DNA from: a virus
DNA: 23,639 bases
IMG/VR virus record: IMGVR_UViG_3300045999_006921
Span: 1-23,639 of that record
Strand: one strand, 5' to 3'
Shown: piece after piece, positions 1-5,663 of the stretch
How the letters are laid out: each line of letters starts with the position of its first letter
Position numbering within the stretch: the stretch's first letter is position 1
The notes under the pieces: model-generated
Databases searched by the model: none
What the model was told of the DNA's origin: nothing
Seen by the model: only the letters and a program-made list of their open reading frames with translations
Program-made: the position numbers and the translations under genes

Positions 1-520
1 AAGTATCAATCAAATCAAGCATCATTTGAAGAACTTGCTCCGCTGTTTGTTCGTTTGGTCGCATCAAAATTAAGTCACCCACATCCACTCCCAATTTTTC
101 AGCCCAAGCCGCATCAAGCGTATTTTCCGCATCAACATATACAACTTTGCGCCATCCAGATTCCTCCAACTCCTCAATTCGTTCTTTGAGTTTTTTTATC
201 TTATCCGCATCTGATTTGTTCGCCTTTTCTTCAAGTTCTGCCAACTTATGCTTTGCGAATTGATGAGCATCCTGCCACTCTGTTTTTGCCTTCTTCTGTG
301 CTTGGGCTGTGATATCAAGCGCTGATGTTGTTTTGCCTCCTCCTTCGCTTCCAAAGAACTCTGTTGCCTTCCCAATGGGAATGCCTCCATATGATAAATA
401 GTTGGCTCTTGGGCTGGAGAATGGTATCTTGTCCACATATACCATACCAGTTCCCTGCTGAATCAACTCTGATTTGTACTTCTTATTTATCTCTTGCATT
501 GCCTTTTGTAATGGATTCAT
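1..520 (-). CDS. recA: RecA-like recombinase (C-terminus beyond window edge)
   Basis: Strand-exchange ATPase for homologous recombination and recombination-dependent phage replication. The frame is open from an ATG at 520 to the left edge, giving 173 codons of the N-terminal half. Visible motifs are GGIPIGKATEFFG at residues 45-57, a Walker A loop GSEGGGKT at 57-64, and a Walker B-region block with D130, E132 and LGVDV at 143-147, followed by LILMRP and EQ.AEQVL, all arranged as in RecA. Between Walker A and the VVYVDAE strand is a roughly 40-residue charged, probably coiled-coil insert (about 80-121) that bacterial RecA lacks. The ATG overlaps the dUTPase stop as ATGA, with an upstream AGGGAGGA, so the two are translationally coupled. 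The family call is firm; loop L1/L2 and the C-terminus cannot be assessed. Confidence 0.93.
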   Translation of the reverse strand, partial: MNPLQKAMQEINKKYKSELIQQGTGMVYVDKIPFSSPRANYLSYGGIPIGKATEFFGSEGGGKTTSALDITAQAQKKAKTEWQDAHQFAKHKLAELEEKANKSDADKIKKLKERIEELEESGWRKVVYVDAENTLDAAWAEKLGVDVGDLILMRPNEQTAEQVLQMMLDLIDT

Positions 521-939
521 GTTGAGCCAAATCCTCCCTGCCTCAAGTTTTCAACTGGAGCATCATCATCAACTTTGAGATATTTGGCAAATATTCCTTG
601 TGCCACTCTATCTCCCCGCTTAATCTCAAATGGCTCTTCTCCATGATTCACCATCAGCAATTTAATCTCATTGCCAAAATAATCTGAATCAATTGTTGCT
701 GGAGCATTCATCAAAGTTATCATATAACGATATGCCAAGCCACTTCTGGCTCTCAATTGGAGTTCCTCATCATTCTCCATATAGGCTGTTAAGCCAGTTC
801 TTATTACTTTCATTTGTTTAGGCTCAATCAATGCATCTTGAGCGCTGTGAATGTCGTATCCTGCTGAAAAATGTGTTTGCCTTCTTGGAATTAATATTTT
901 GCCCTTGAACTCTGGCATTGCTTGGAATCCTCTTGCCAT
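517..939 (-). CDS. dut: dUTP pyrophosphatase (trimeric dUTPase)
   Basis: Hydrolyses dUTP to dUMP and PPi, keeping uracil out of phage DNA and supplying substrate for thymidylate synthesis (ThyX is in the same operon). The protein is 140 aa, normal for the trimeric family. Motifs from the chosen start: AGYDIHSA (26-33), ARSGLA (64-69), the nucleoside pocket NAPATIDSDYFGNE (78-91) with catalytic D84, GDRVAQGIF (109-117), and the C-terminal arm RQGGFGST (133-140). Motif 3 has Ala where Gly is usual and lacks the common Arg after Tyr, but the catalytic Asp is kept. A GTG three bases upstream is also in frame; the ATG at 939 sits better behind GGGGGAG (5-nt gap). The stop overlaps the recA start. 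Confidence 0.95.
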   Translation of the reverse strand: MARGFQAMPEFKGKILIPRRQTHFSAGYDIHSAQDALIEPKQMKVIRTGLTAYMENDEELQLRARSGLAYRYMITLMNAPATIDSDYFGNEIKLLMVNHGEEPFEIKRGDRVAQGIFAKYLKVDDDAPVENLRQGGFGST

Positions 940-951
940 CACATCTCCCCC

Positions 952-1443
952 TCAATTCATGTTTGATAGATTGGATTCTTGAATCCTTTTGGATAGAACT
1001 TTTTTAACTCCGCTGAAAATATGCTCTGCCATATCCAGTTTGAGCCTCAATTGCTTATAGGCTCTTGTGAATGCAACTTCAATGATTGCCTCTTGAATTG
1101 TCATGTTCTCTGCTGTTTTTGTCTTGTCTTGAATTGTTCCATCAGCAAGCAAATACTTTTGATTGAAAATGGCTGATTTTTGGGCTTTGGCTGTATCGCA
1201 TTCAATCCCTAATATCTCAAGCCCACTTGATGCAAAATACATAAGAAGAGGCAATTTGAGAGTGATTCTATCCAATTCCTCATTGCTCAAATCATTCTTC
1301 TTCTCCAGCGCTTGCTTCATATCTGCCAACAAATCTTCAAGTTCTCTATCATATTTGCTAACAATCTGCTCTACAATCTGCTCTACAATAATTGAGTTCT
1401 GCTCAACATTGCTCTTTAGAGTTCGCAATTTCTCCTCATTCAT
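952..1443 (-). CDS. Conserved phage protein of unknown function in the recombination operon
   Basis: I do not recognise a named domain. The product is about 163 aa, charged and largely helical, with a probable N-terminal coiled coil (Glu/Lys/Asp-rich, about residues 1-60) and a more hydrophobic middle (LKLPLLMYFASSGLEILGIEC). It sits between the RecU-like resolvase and dUTPase/RecA genes, so a recombination-accessory role is possible, but only from context. An ATG at 1455 is also in frame but abuts the GGAGG with no spacing; the ATG at 1443 has a 12-nt gap and overlaps the resolvase stop, so it is preferred. A 12-bp direct repeat in the gene makes the peptide repeat IVEQIVEQIV. Confidence 0.8.
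   Translation of the reverse strand: MNEEKLRTLKSNVEQNSIIVEQIVEQIVSKYDRELEDLLADMKQALEKKNDLSNEELDRITLKLPLLMYFASSGLEILGIECDTAKAQKSAIFNQKYLLADGTIQDKTKTAENMTIQEAIIEVAFTRAYKQLRLKLDMAEHIFSGVKKVLSKRIQESNLSNMN
1361..1389. repeat. 12-bp tandem repeat, about 2.4 copies, inside a coding gene
   Basis: The unit acaatctgctct occurs twice head to tail (1361-1372 and 1373-1384), followed by a partial acaat. It is in frame and encodes VEQI repeats in a predicted coiled coil, so it is probably a replication-slippage expansion rather than a regulatory site. Confidence 0.85.
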
Positions 1444-1936
1444 AAAATGGCTCATCCTCCATGCTTAACTCCTGCAACAATTTCAATGCATCATATTTAT
1501 ATCTTGTTCGCTTCATCTGTGAATCCACTCTCACTCCAAAGGCTTTGGAATAGTCAAGATTGATGGATGCCAGCCCATTGAGCCGCATCTGCTCAATATC
1601 CTTGATGTTCATGAAATATGTTTGAGGCTCATCTTCAATTCCTTCCAATCTGAAGTTGAGAACTGCTCCAGCCACAACTCCATATATCTTGGATTTTTGG
1701 AGCAATCCAGAATGTTGTTTGTGGCTCAAGGCTGATAATGGTATGGAATCGCCTTGATATGATTTGCATTCAAAATAGAATTGATGTGGATATCTATAAG
1801 CCACATAATCTGAAACATTGGCAACATTTTTTCGCATCTGCCAAGCATCAAAAAATCTATCCACTGATACATCATCCAATCCTCTCAAGGATGCCACAAA
1901 ATCCTGCTCAAATCGCTTCCCATTATTTTTTGGCAT
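1436..1936 (-). CDS. RecU-like Holliday junction resolvase / PD-(D/E)XK endonuclease
   Basis: Predicted nuclease that resolves recombination junctions, of the type used in Firmicutes and their phages. The 166-aa protein begins GKRFEQDF (residues 6-13, E10), then a catalytic D43 in NVSDYVAY (40-47) and an E56-C-K58 motif in FYFECKSY (53-60), followed by SIPLSAL, the order seen in RecU. It is somewhat shorter than cellular RecU (about 200 aa). A GAGGAG lies about 7 nt before the ATG. The gene overlaps the DUF3310 gene upstream by 14 bp and the unknown gene downstream by 8 bp, so it is embedded in an operon that ends in RecA. Another small phage PD-(D/E)XK nuclease is the alternative, but RecU fits best. 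Confidence 0.85.
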   Translation of the reverse strand: MPKNNGKRFEQDFVASLRGLDDVSVDRFFDAWQMRKNVANVSDYVAYRYPHQFYFECKSYQGDSIPLSALSHKQHSGLLQKSKIYGVVAGAVLNFRLEGIEDEPQTYFMNIKDIEQMRLNGLASINLDYSKAFGVRVDSQMKRTRYKYDALKLLQELSMEDEPFYE

Positions 1937-2243
1937 GGCTCATCTCCTCAATCAACTTTGTGAGATACCATTGGGCTTTTTGCAAATCCTCCAGCCCATT
2001 CTTATTTTCGTATCTGGAGATATATTTGATGATGTTGCCTTGTAAATATCCAAAGAACTGCTCTCTGCCCATTTTCGCCTTCATATAGTCTATTGTTTCA
2101 ATGCCTCCGCTTGTATAATGAGCGGGATGATTCACCACATCATTTGATGCTTTTACTTTTGTTTTCATATCAAGAACATAGCGCCTTCCATCGTACTCAA
2201 TAACTGTTGGAACATCTTTTCTTTTTTTTATTATCTTAATCAT
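1923..2243 (-). CDS. DUF3310 family protein (phage nucleotide kinase-like)
   Basis: Carries the hallmark DUF3310 sequence: VNHPAHY (37-43), GGIETIDY (46-53), then GYLQGNIIKYISRY (65-78) and NGLEDLQKAQWYL (82-94). The family is widespread in phages. T7 gp1.7, a nucleotide kinase, is usually associated with it, but that activity is not established for this protein. The N-terminal 35 residues (Lys-rich with YDGRRYVLD) lie outside the core. The position directly after ThyX, with an 8-bp overlap, suits a role in nucleotide metabolism. AAGGAG lies about 10 nt before the ATG. The domain call is sure; the biochemical role is tentative. Confidence 0.9.
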   Translation of the reverse strand: MIKIIKKRKDVPTVIEYDGRRYVLDMKTKVKASNDVVNHPAHYTSGGIETIDYMKAKMGREQFFGYLQGNIIKYISRYENKNGLEDLQKAQWYLTKLIEEMSHAKK

Positions 2244-2943
2244 GTTTCAACAACTCCTTCATTGAGATTGGGAATTGTTCTTCTGCAAAATGCTTCACTG
2301 CTTCTGCATAGACTTGAATCTCTTTTTGTGCATCATGGGCAATCCGCTGATTGATAAAATGGGCAACTCCTGCAAGGCTGGCGCTCCAATACCATCTGAC
2401 ATATAAAGCATAGGCTGGAAGGAACAATCTGGCTTGTTCAGCGCAAATTCCCATCTCCATTGCCTTCTCATATGCTTGAACTCCCTTCATAATATGCTCC
2501 TTGAGCGCTCCAGTTGCTTTGGATGCTCCAGCATCATCATAGAGGAACATTGGCAATCCAGAGCCTTGTTTGCTGTTCTCTGGCTTCATTCTCCACTCAT
2601 GAGCCTCTGGAATATGGAACTCTGGCTCTTCTGTTATATAGCGCCTTGAGGATTCATTCCAAGCCACCATATTATCTTGATGTGAACTGCCCACAATATA
2701 CTTCCACCATTGCCTTGCAACAAGCAATGGAGCATATACCTCAAACTGCATGAAACAATGTCTGAATGGGCTTGTATGTTCATTTTGAGCAAGGAACTTG
2801 ATGAGCCTTGCATCCTTCTCACTCATCTCTGTTGATTCCTTATCATATGAAACTCTGGCTGAATTAACAACTCTTAAATCATTGCCCATCACATCAACAA
2901 GCCTCACATATCCCTTATCAAGAACTCTCAACAACTTGCTCAT
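2236..2943 (-). CDS. thyX: Flavin-dependent thymidylate synthase
   Basis: Makes dTMP from dUMP using FAD, NADPH and methylene-tetrahydrofolate. At 235 aa it has normal ThyX length. Visible features are HTSPFRH (56-62), a modified signature beginning VARQWWKY (75-82) and ending WNESSRRYI (95-103), and the C-terminal FINQRIAHDAQKEIQ (196-210) with R200 in the substrate-binding region. The signature departs from the textbook RHR-x7-S spacing: an insert of roughly eight residues (SSHQDNMVA) precedes NESSRRY, a form I associate with some phage and bacterial ThyX branches. GGAGG is 6 nt upstream of the ATG. It overlaps its upstream neighbour by 26 bp and works with dUTPase in the same operon. Confidence 0.95.
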   Translation of the reverse strand: MSKLLRVLDKGYVRLVDVMGNDLRVVNSARVSYDKESTEMSEKDARLIKFLAQNEHTSPFRHCFMQFEVYAPLLVARQWWKYIVGSSHQDNMVAWNESSRRYITEEPEFHIPEAHEWRMKPENSKQGSGLPMFLYDDAGASKATGALKEHIMKGVQAYEKAMEMGICAEQARLFLPAYALYVRWYWSASLAGVAHFINQRIAHDAQKEIQVYAEAVKHFAEEQFPISMKELLKHD

Positions 2944-3214
2944 CTGATTCCTCCGCTCTCAAGATATTCACAAATATTGGAGTATGCTCTCCAACATATG
3001 CTCCAATAACATTATACTCAAAAAACTCAATAGCATCTTGCAAATCCATTCCATCTCTATCCATCAGAATTTTGATGCATCTGCTGGAATCATACACTGC
3101 AACTGCTTTGGATTGAAGATGAGCATATCCGATAATTGCATCATCAAATCCATCAGCCAACAAAATCTCCTCATCAATCCAAGCAATCATTTTTTTGATA
3201 TCATCATTGTTCAT
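2918..3214 (-). CDS. Conserved small phage protein, unknown function
   Basis: A 98-aa acidic protein. The block FDDAIIGYA near residue 23, then AVYDSSRCIKILMDRDGM and FFEYNVIGAYVGEHTP, resembles a hypothetical protein I have seen in many phages and some bacteria; I know no biochemical role for it. It has no membrane segment or signal peptide. GGAGG lies 6 nt before the ATG. The gene overlaps both neighbours (DndC-like and ThyX), so it is co-translated with them. I call it a real gene because of the spacing, ribosome binding site and recognisable conserved motif. Confidence 0.85.
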   Translation of the reverse strand: MNNDDIKKMIAWIDEEILLADGFDDAIIGYAHLQSKAVAVYDSSRCIKILMDRDGMDLQDAIEFFEYNVIGAYVGEHTPIFVNILRAEESDEQVVESS

Positions 3215-4523
3215 TTGTTTCCTCCGTCATAAATTTTTTTTGTTTTCTTAATTCCTTAAATTTTTCAACAATTATTTTATTTTCTTCTGTTGGCTCTTTT
3301 TTGTATTGTTTCAATGCTTTGAGATATTCATTGTGAGCGCTTATTGCAATTTCGCCAAGTTGAAAATCTCCAGAATTATGTTCAAATGAATCATTCAAAT
3401 ATGGCTTATTATTAAAATCTTCAAGCCACTGATTTTTAATAAAATCAATTTCTGATTCTTCTATCAAAGTAACTTTTTCCAGCCCCATATAAGAGCGCAA
3501 AATATTACAATCTTTTTGAGTTTCTAATAATTTATCAAGCAATTTTTTTCTGTACTCAAGAGAATAGCATCCTTTTCCAAATCCAGAGCAAATTCCTCTT
3601 CTTGTGTAACCGCTTCTATTTTGAGGATTTTTTTCTGCATTATCTCCTTCAATCATAAATTTTCTAAACTCTGTCAAAGGCTCAAGCCACTCATATTTTA
3701 TTGCCATTTGCTCTGTGGATTTATCTTTTGATATTGGGGGACAAGTCCAGCATCCAAACCTTGCTGAACAAGCATTATTGTTTTTTGTGGAAGCGCCTTG
3801 AGGATTATTCACTCCGCATTCTCCAGTTGCATCCTTATATAAATTTCTTATATCCCTACTGCTTCCCCAAAGCAATTTTTGAGATAAAATTATCCATATC
3901 TCTTCAGTTGTAAAATCTTGAATGGCTGAATATACTTTTGAAATACTGTGAGAACTCTGCCCAAATCTGCTTTTTTCTCCAACAAATCTCTCATCTTCTG
4001 TATTGTATTTTTCAATAGTTCTTTTTCTTCGTTTGCTTTCATCAAGTCTTGAGCCAACAAACATCAAACAAATATTCTTATCCGATAAAAAATTATTGAT
4101 AGGCTCTATCTTTAATTTGTGCGTACACCATCTCGTTGAAGTGTTTTTTGGAAGTGGATATCCTTTTCCAATTACAAGATAAAAAAAGGATTGAGCATCT
4201 TTTCTCATTACCATATCCACTTCAACTGGCAAATTATTTTGTTTTACATATTGTTTTAATAAATTGACTTGAATATGTGCATACTCATCAAGGATAGGAT
4301 TTTCCATCATAGTATTTGACATAACAACATATAGAGTTCTTTTTTTCTGCTGTTCCTCTGGAAGCATTTTTATTGCTTGTAATGTCAAATTTAGAAGAAC
4401 TGTTGAATCCTTCCCTCCGCTCCATCCAAGAGCAAAATTGCCAACAAAATCATCTGATGCCCAAATATCTGCAATTTCTGCAATTCGTGAAACAATTTTT
4501 TGATTTAATTTTAATTCATCCAT
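3204..4523 (-). CDS. DndC-like ATP-pyrophosphatase (PAPS reductase family)
   Basis: A 439-aa protein of the adenylating sulfurtransferase fold, closest in layout to DndC of DNA phosphorothioation. Numbered from the chosen start: PP-loop SGGKDST (35-41); SNTMMENP (69-76); IGKGYPLP (118-125); RWCTHKLK (131-138); VGSRLDESKRRKR (156-168); and a Cys cluster C236, C252, C258, C261 in an ACSARFGCWTCP context, fitting an Fe-S site; C312 and C319 are further Cys. A longer start at 4631 would bury 116 bp in the upstream gene. The ATG at 4523 has GGAGG 8 nt upstream and an 8-bp overlap, so it is used. Sampled 60-bp lines are 25-30% G+C against 43-50% in flanking genes, suggesting recent acquisition. No dndA, B, D or E lies in the window, so its product could also be a tRNA or nucleotide modification. 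Confidence 0.88.
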   Translation of the reverse strand: MDELKLNQKIVSRIAEIADIWASDDFVGNFALGWSGGKDSTVLLNLTLQAIKMLPEEQQKKRTLYVVMSNTMMENPILDEYAHIQVNLLKQYVKQNNLPVEVDMVMRKDAQSFFYLVIGKGYPLPKNTSTRWCTHKLKIEPINNFLSDKNICLMFVGSRLDESKRRKRTIEKYNTEDERFVGEKSRFGQSSHSISKVYSAIQDFTTEEIWIILSQKLLWGSSRDIRNLYKDATGECGVNNPQGASTKNNNACSARFGCWTCPPISKDKSTEQMAIKYEWLEPLTEFRKFMIEGDNAEKNPQNRSGYTRRGICSGFGKGCYSLEYRKKLLDKLLETQKDCNILRSYMGLEKVTLIEESEIDFIKNQWLEDFNNKPYLNDSFEHNSGDFQLGEIAISAHNEYLKALKQYKKEPTEENKIIVEKFKELRKQKKFMTEETNEQ

Positions 4524-5313
4524 CAATTCCGCCTCCAAACTTTCTGCAATTATTTGTGAATGGGCAATATTTGCAATCCTTCTTATCCTGCTCTGAAACT
4601 TCTGGAACTCTGTTCTCTCTGATATGCTCATTCACTGTTTCAATTCTGGCATATACTCTCTCAATTCGCTCCTCTTGTGATATCTCCACAAGATAGGCTT
4701 TTTTGGCGCAAACATCACGATTCTCATATAAGAAAATCACTTTGGAGATGCCCAATGCCACTGAATATGAAGAGGCTTGATATCTATGCTTTTCCTCTGG
4801 AGCGTTCCTGCCTTGCCATTTGAAACTGGCTTCAGTTTTTATCTCCAAGATATAGTGGATGCCATCAATCTTGAGGATGCCATCACACATGAAACTCAAG
4901 TTTAGAACATCATTGAACAACTTTGTTTCCATGCCCATCTTTTCAATCACTCTTGTTCCATGAGGCTTATGCTCCTCAATGAATGCTCCAACATCAACAA
5001 AATCAACATTGAATCCATGCTCTCTCATGCTTGCAATGTGCTTTTGAATCCGCTCATGCCTATCTGTTCCGCTTTCGTTGATGCCCACCAATCCAGCATC
5101 AGTTGGCTTGCTCAAATCAATATCTGCTCCAGTAACTTCAAAAAACATCCTTCTCATGCATCCACCTAATGAAGATGGCTTGAATGTTCTGGATGGGCTT
5201 CTGGGCTTCTGATTCTTGCTTGTTGCCTCGCTCAATTCATACAAAAAGCGCTCTTCTAATGTTTTTTCTTTTGTTGCATTGTTTATCATTTTTGCCAAGT
5301 TTTTCAATCCCAT
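4516..5313 (-). CDS. Cas4/RecB-like PD-(D/E)XK nuclease with predicted Fe-S cluster
   Basis: Predicted 265-aa DNA exonuclease of the Cas4/AddB-C-terminal type. Visible features: an N-terminal C52 in LGGCMRRMFFE (49-59); H86 in GTDRHERIQ (82-90); D144 in CDGIL; E157-x-K159 in ILEIKTEASFKW (155-166); Q179 in HRYQASSY (177-184); and C-terminal C247, C250 and C256. One upstream and three C-terminal cysteines is the Cas4-type 4Fe-4S arrangement. There is no CRISPR array or cas1/cas2 here, so this is a phage replication or recombination nuclease rather than an adaptation protein. It has a strong start (AGGAGGTG, 7-nt gap) and is the first gene after a family A promoter. Its stop overlaps the DndC-like start. 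Confidence 0.9.
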   Translation of the reverse strand: MGLKNLAKMINNATKEKTLEERFLYELSEATSKNQKPRSPSRTFKPSSLGGCMRRMFFEVTGADIDLSKPTDAGLVGINESGTDRHERIQKHIASMREHGFNVDFVDVGAFIEEHKPHGTRVIEKMGMETKLFNDVLNLSFMCDGILKIDGIHYILEIKTEASFKWQGRNAPEEKHRYQASSYSVALGISKVIFLYENRDVCAKKAYLVEISQEERIERVYARIETVNEHIRENRVPEVSEQDKKDCKYCPFTNNCRKFGGGIDG

Positions 5314-5336
5314 TTGGATTCACCTCCTCTCTTTAG

Positions 5337-5366
5337 ATAATACAAAAAAGCCATCCAGATTGTAAA
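5337..5366 (-). promoter_or_regulatory. Predicted family A promoter for the nuclease-to-recA operon
   Basis: On the minus strand TTTACA (5361-5366) is followed after 18 nt by TATTAT (5337-5342), then CT, AGGAGGTG and the nuclease ATG. The same layout recurs at 8783-8811, 12572-12601 and 14428-14457. Here the -35 lies in the loop of the preceding terminator hairpin. Confidence 0.7.
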
Positions 5367-5376
5367 CTGGAAGGCT
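5344..5376 (-). terminator. Predicted rho-independent terminator after the 47-aa gene
   Basis: Minus-strand stem AGCCTTCCAG / CTGGATGGCT (5367-5376 with 5349-5358, one A-A mismatch), 8-nt loop, then a run of six T. It starts 7 bp after the 47-aa gene stop and physically overlaps the next promoter. Confidence 0.75.
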
Positions 5377-5383
5377 CTTGTTC

Positions 5384-5527
5384 TTAATGTTTTGGCAATG
5401 TTACTTGCATTCCCTCATCATATGCCCAGTGATAAAAAGTCACTGTGTCAGTTGTTTCTTTTGCCACATACCAATTAATTGGTCGATATCCCGCTTTTGC
5501 TAAAATCTTTGCATAAAATGTTTCCAT
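5384..5527 (-). CDS. Small phage protein (47 aa), unknown function
   Basis: A 47-codon frame starting METFYAKILAKAGYRP and ending EGMQVTLPKH, with many aromatic residues (Trp and Tyr in NWYVAKE and FYHWAYDEG). No known family recognised. It has a clear start (GGAGG, 8-nt gap) and its own predicted promoter (5577-5605) and terminator (5344-5376), making a single-gene transcription unit between the DNA polymerase and nuclease operons. Small proteins expressed alone this way in phages are often host-takeover factors; that is inference only. Confidence 0.75.
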   Translation of the reverse strand: METFYAKILAKAGYRPINWYVAKETTDTVTFYHWAYDEGMQVTLPKH

Positions 5528-5571
5528 TGTTTTTGCCTCCAGTTTGTTTGAGTTTTTGATTCCTTGCCTTG

Positions 5572-5622
5572 AGAAAAGAATATCACAATATTATCCACAT
5601 TGCAAGAGGCAATTTGAAAAAA
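5572..5622. repeat. 51-bp duplicated promoter region, copy 1
   Basis: Matches 16803-16853 with a single difference (C for T at 5596). Both copies lie just after a terminator and upstream of a small gene. The repeat holds the family B promoter plus two small dyads: ATTGC-n5-GCAAT over the -35 and AATAT-n4-ATATT near the -10. Confidence 0.92.
5577..5605 (-). promoter_or_regulatory. Predicted family B promoter for the 47-aa gene
   Basis: Minus strand TTGCAA (5600-5605), 17-nt spacer, TATTCT (5577-5582) preceded by TGA, i.e. an extended -10. Conserved in the second copy at 16808-16836. The leader to the start codon is about 45 nt. Confidence 0.7.
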
Positions 5623-5634
5623 GTTTTTTGATGC

Positions 5635-5657
5635 AAAAAAGAGCCATTGCTGGCTCT
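5635..5657 (-). terminator. Predicted rho-independent terminator after polA
   Basis: Perfect 7-bp stem AGAGCCA / TGGCTCT closed by a GCAA tetraloop, followed by TTTTTT on the minus strand, 6 bp beyond the polymerase stop. Confidence 0.9.
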
Positions 5658-5663
5658 CCTTGT

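Noticed and set aside
1361-1389. Tandem repeat as a possible CRISPR or iteron array
   Set aside because: Units are 12 bp with no spacers, in frame in a coiled-coil gene.
4524-4631. Longer N-terminus for the DndC-like protein from an ATG at 4631
   Set aside because: It would overlap the Cas4-like gene by 116 bp, while the ATG at 4523 has GGAGG at 8 nt and the short overlap usual in this operon.
4516-5313. Cas4-like gene as evidence of a CRISPR system
   Set aside because: No cas1, cas2 or repeat-spacer array is present; such nucleases are common in phage replication regions.
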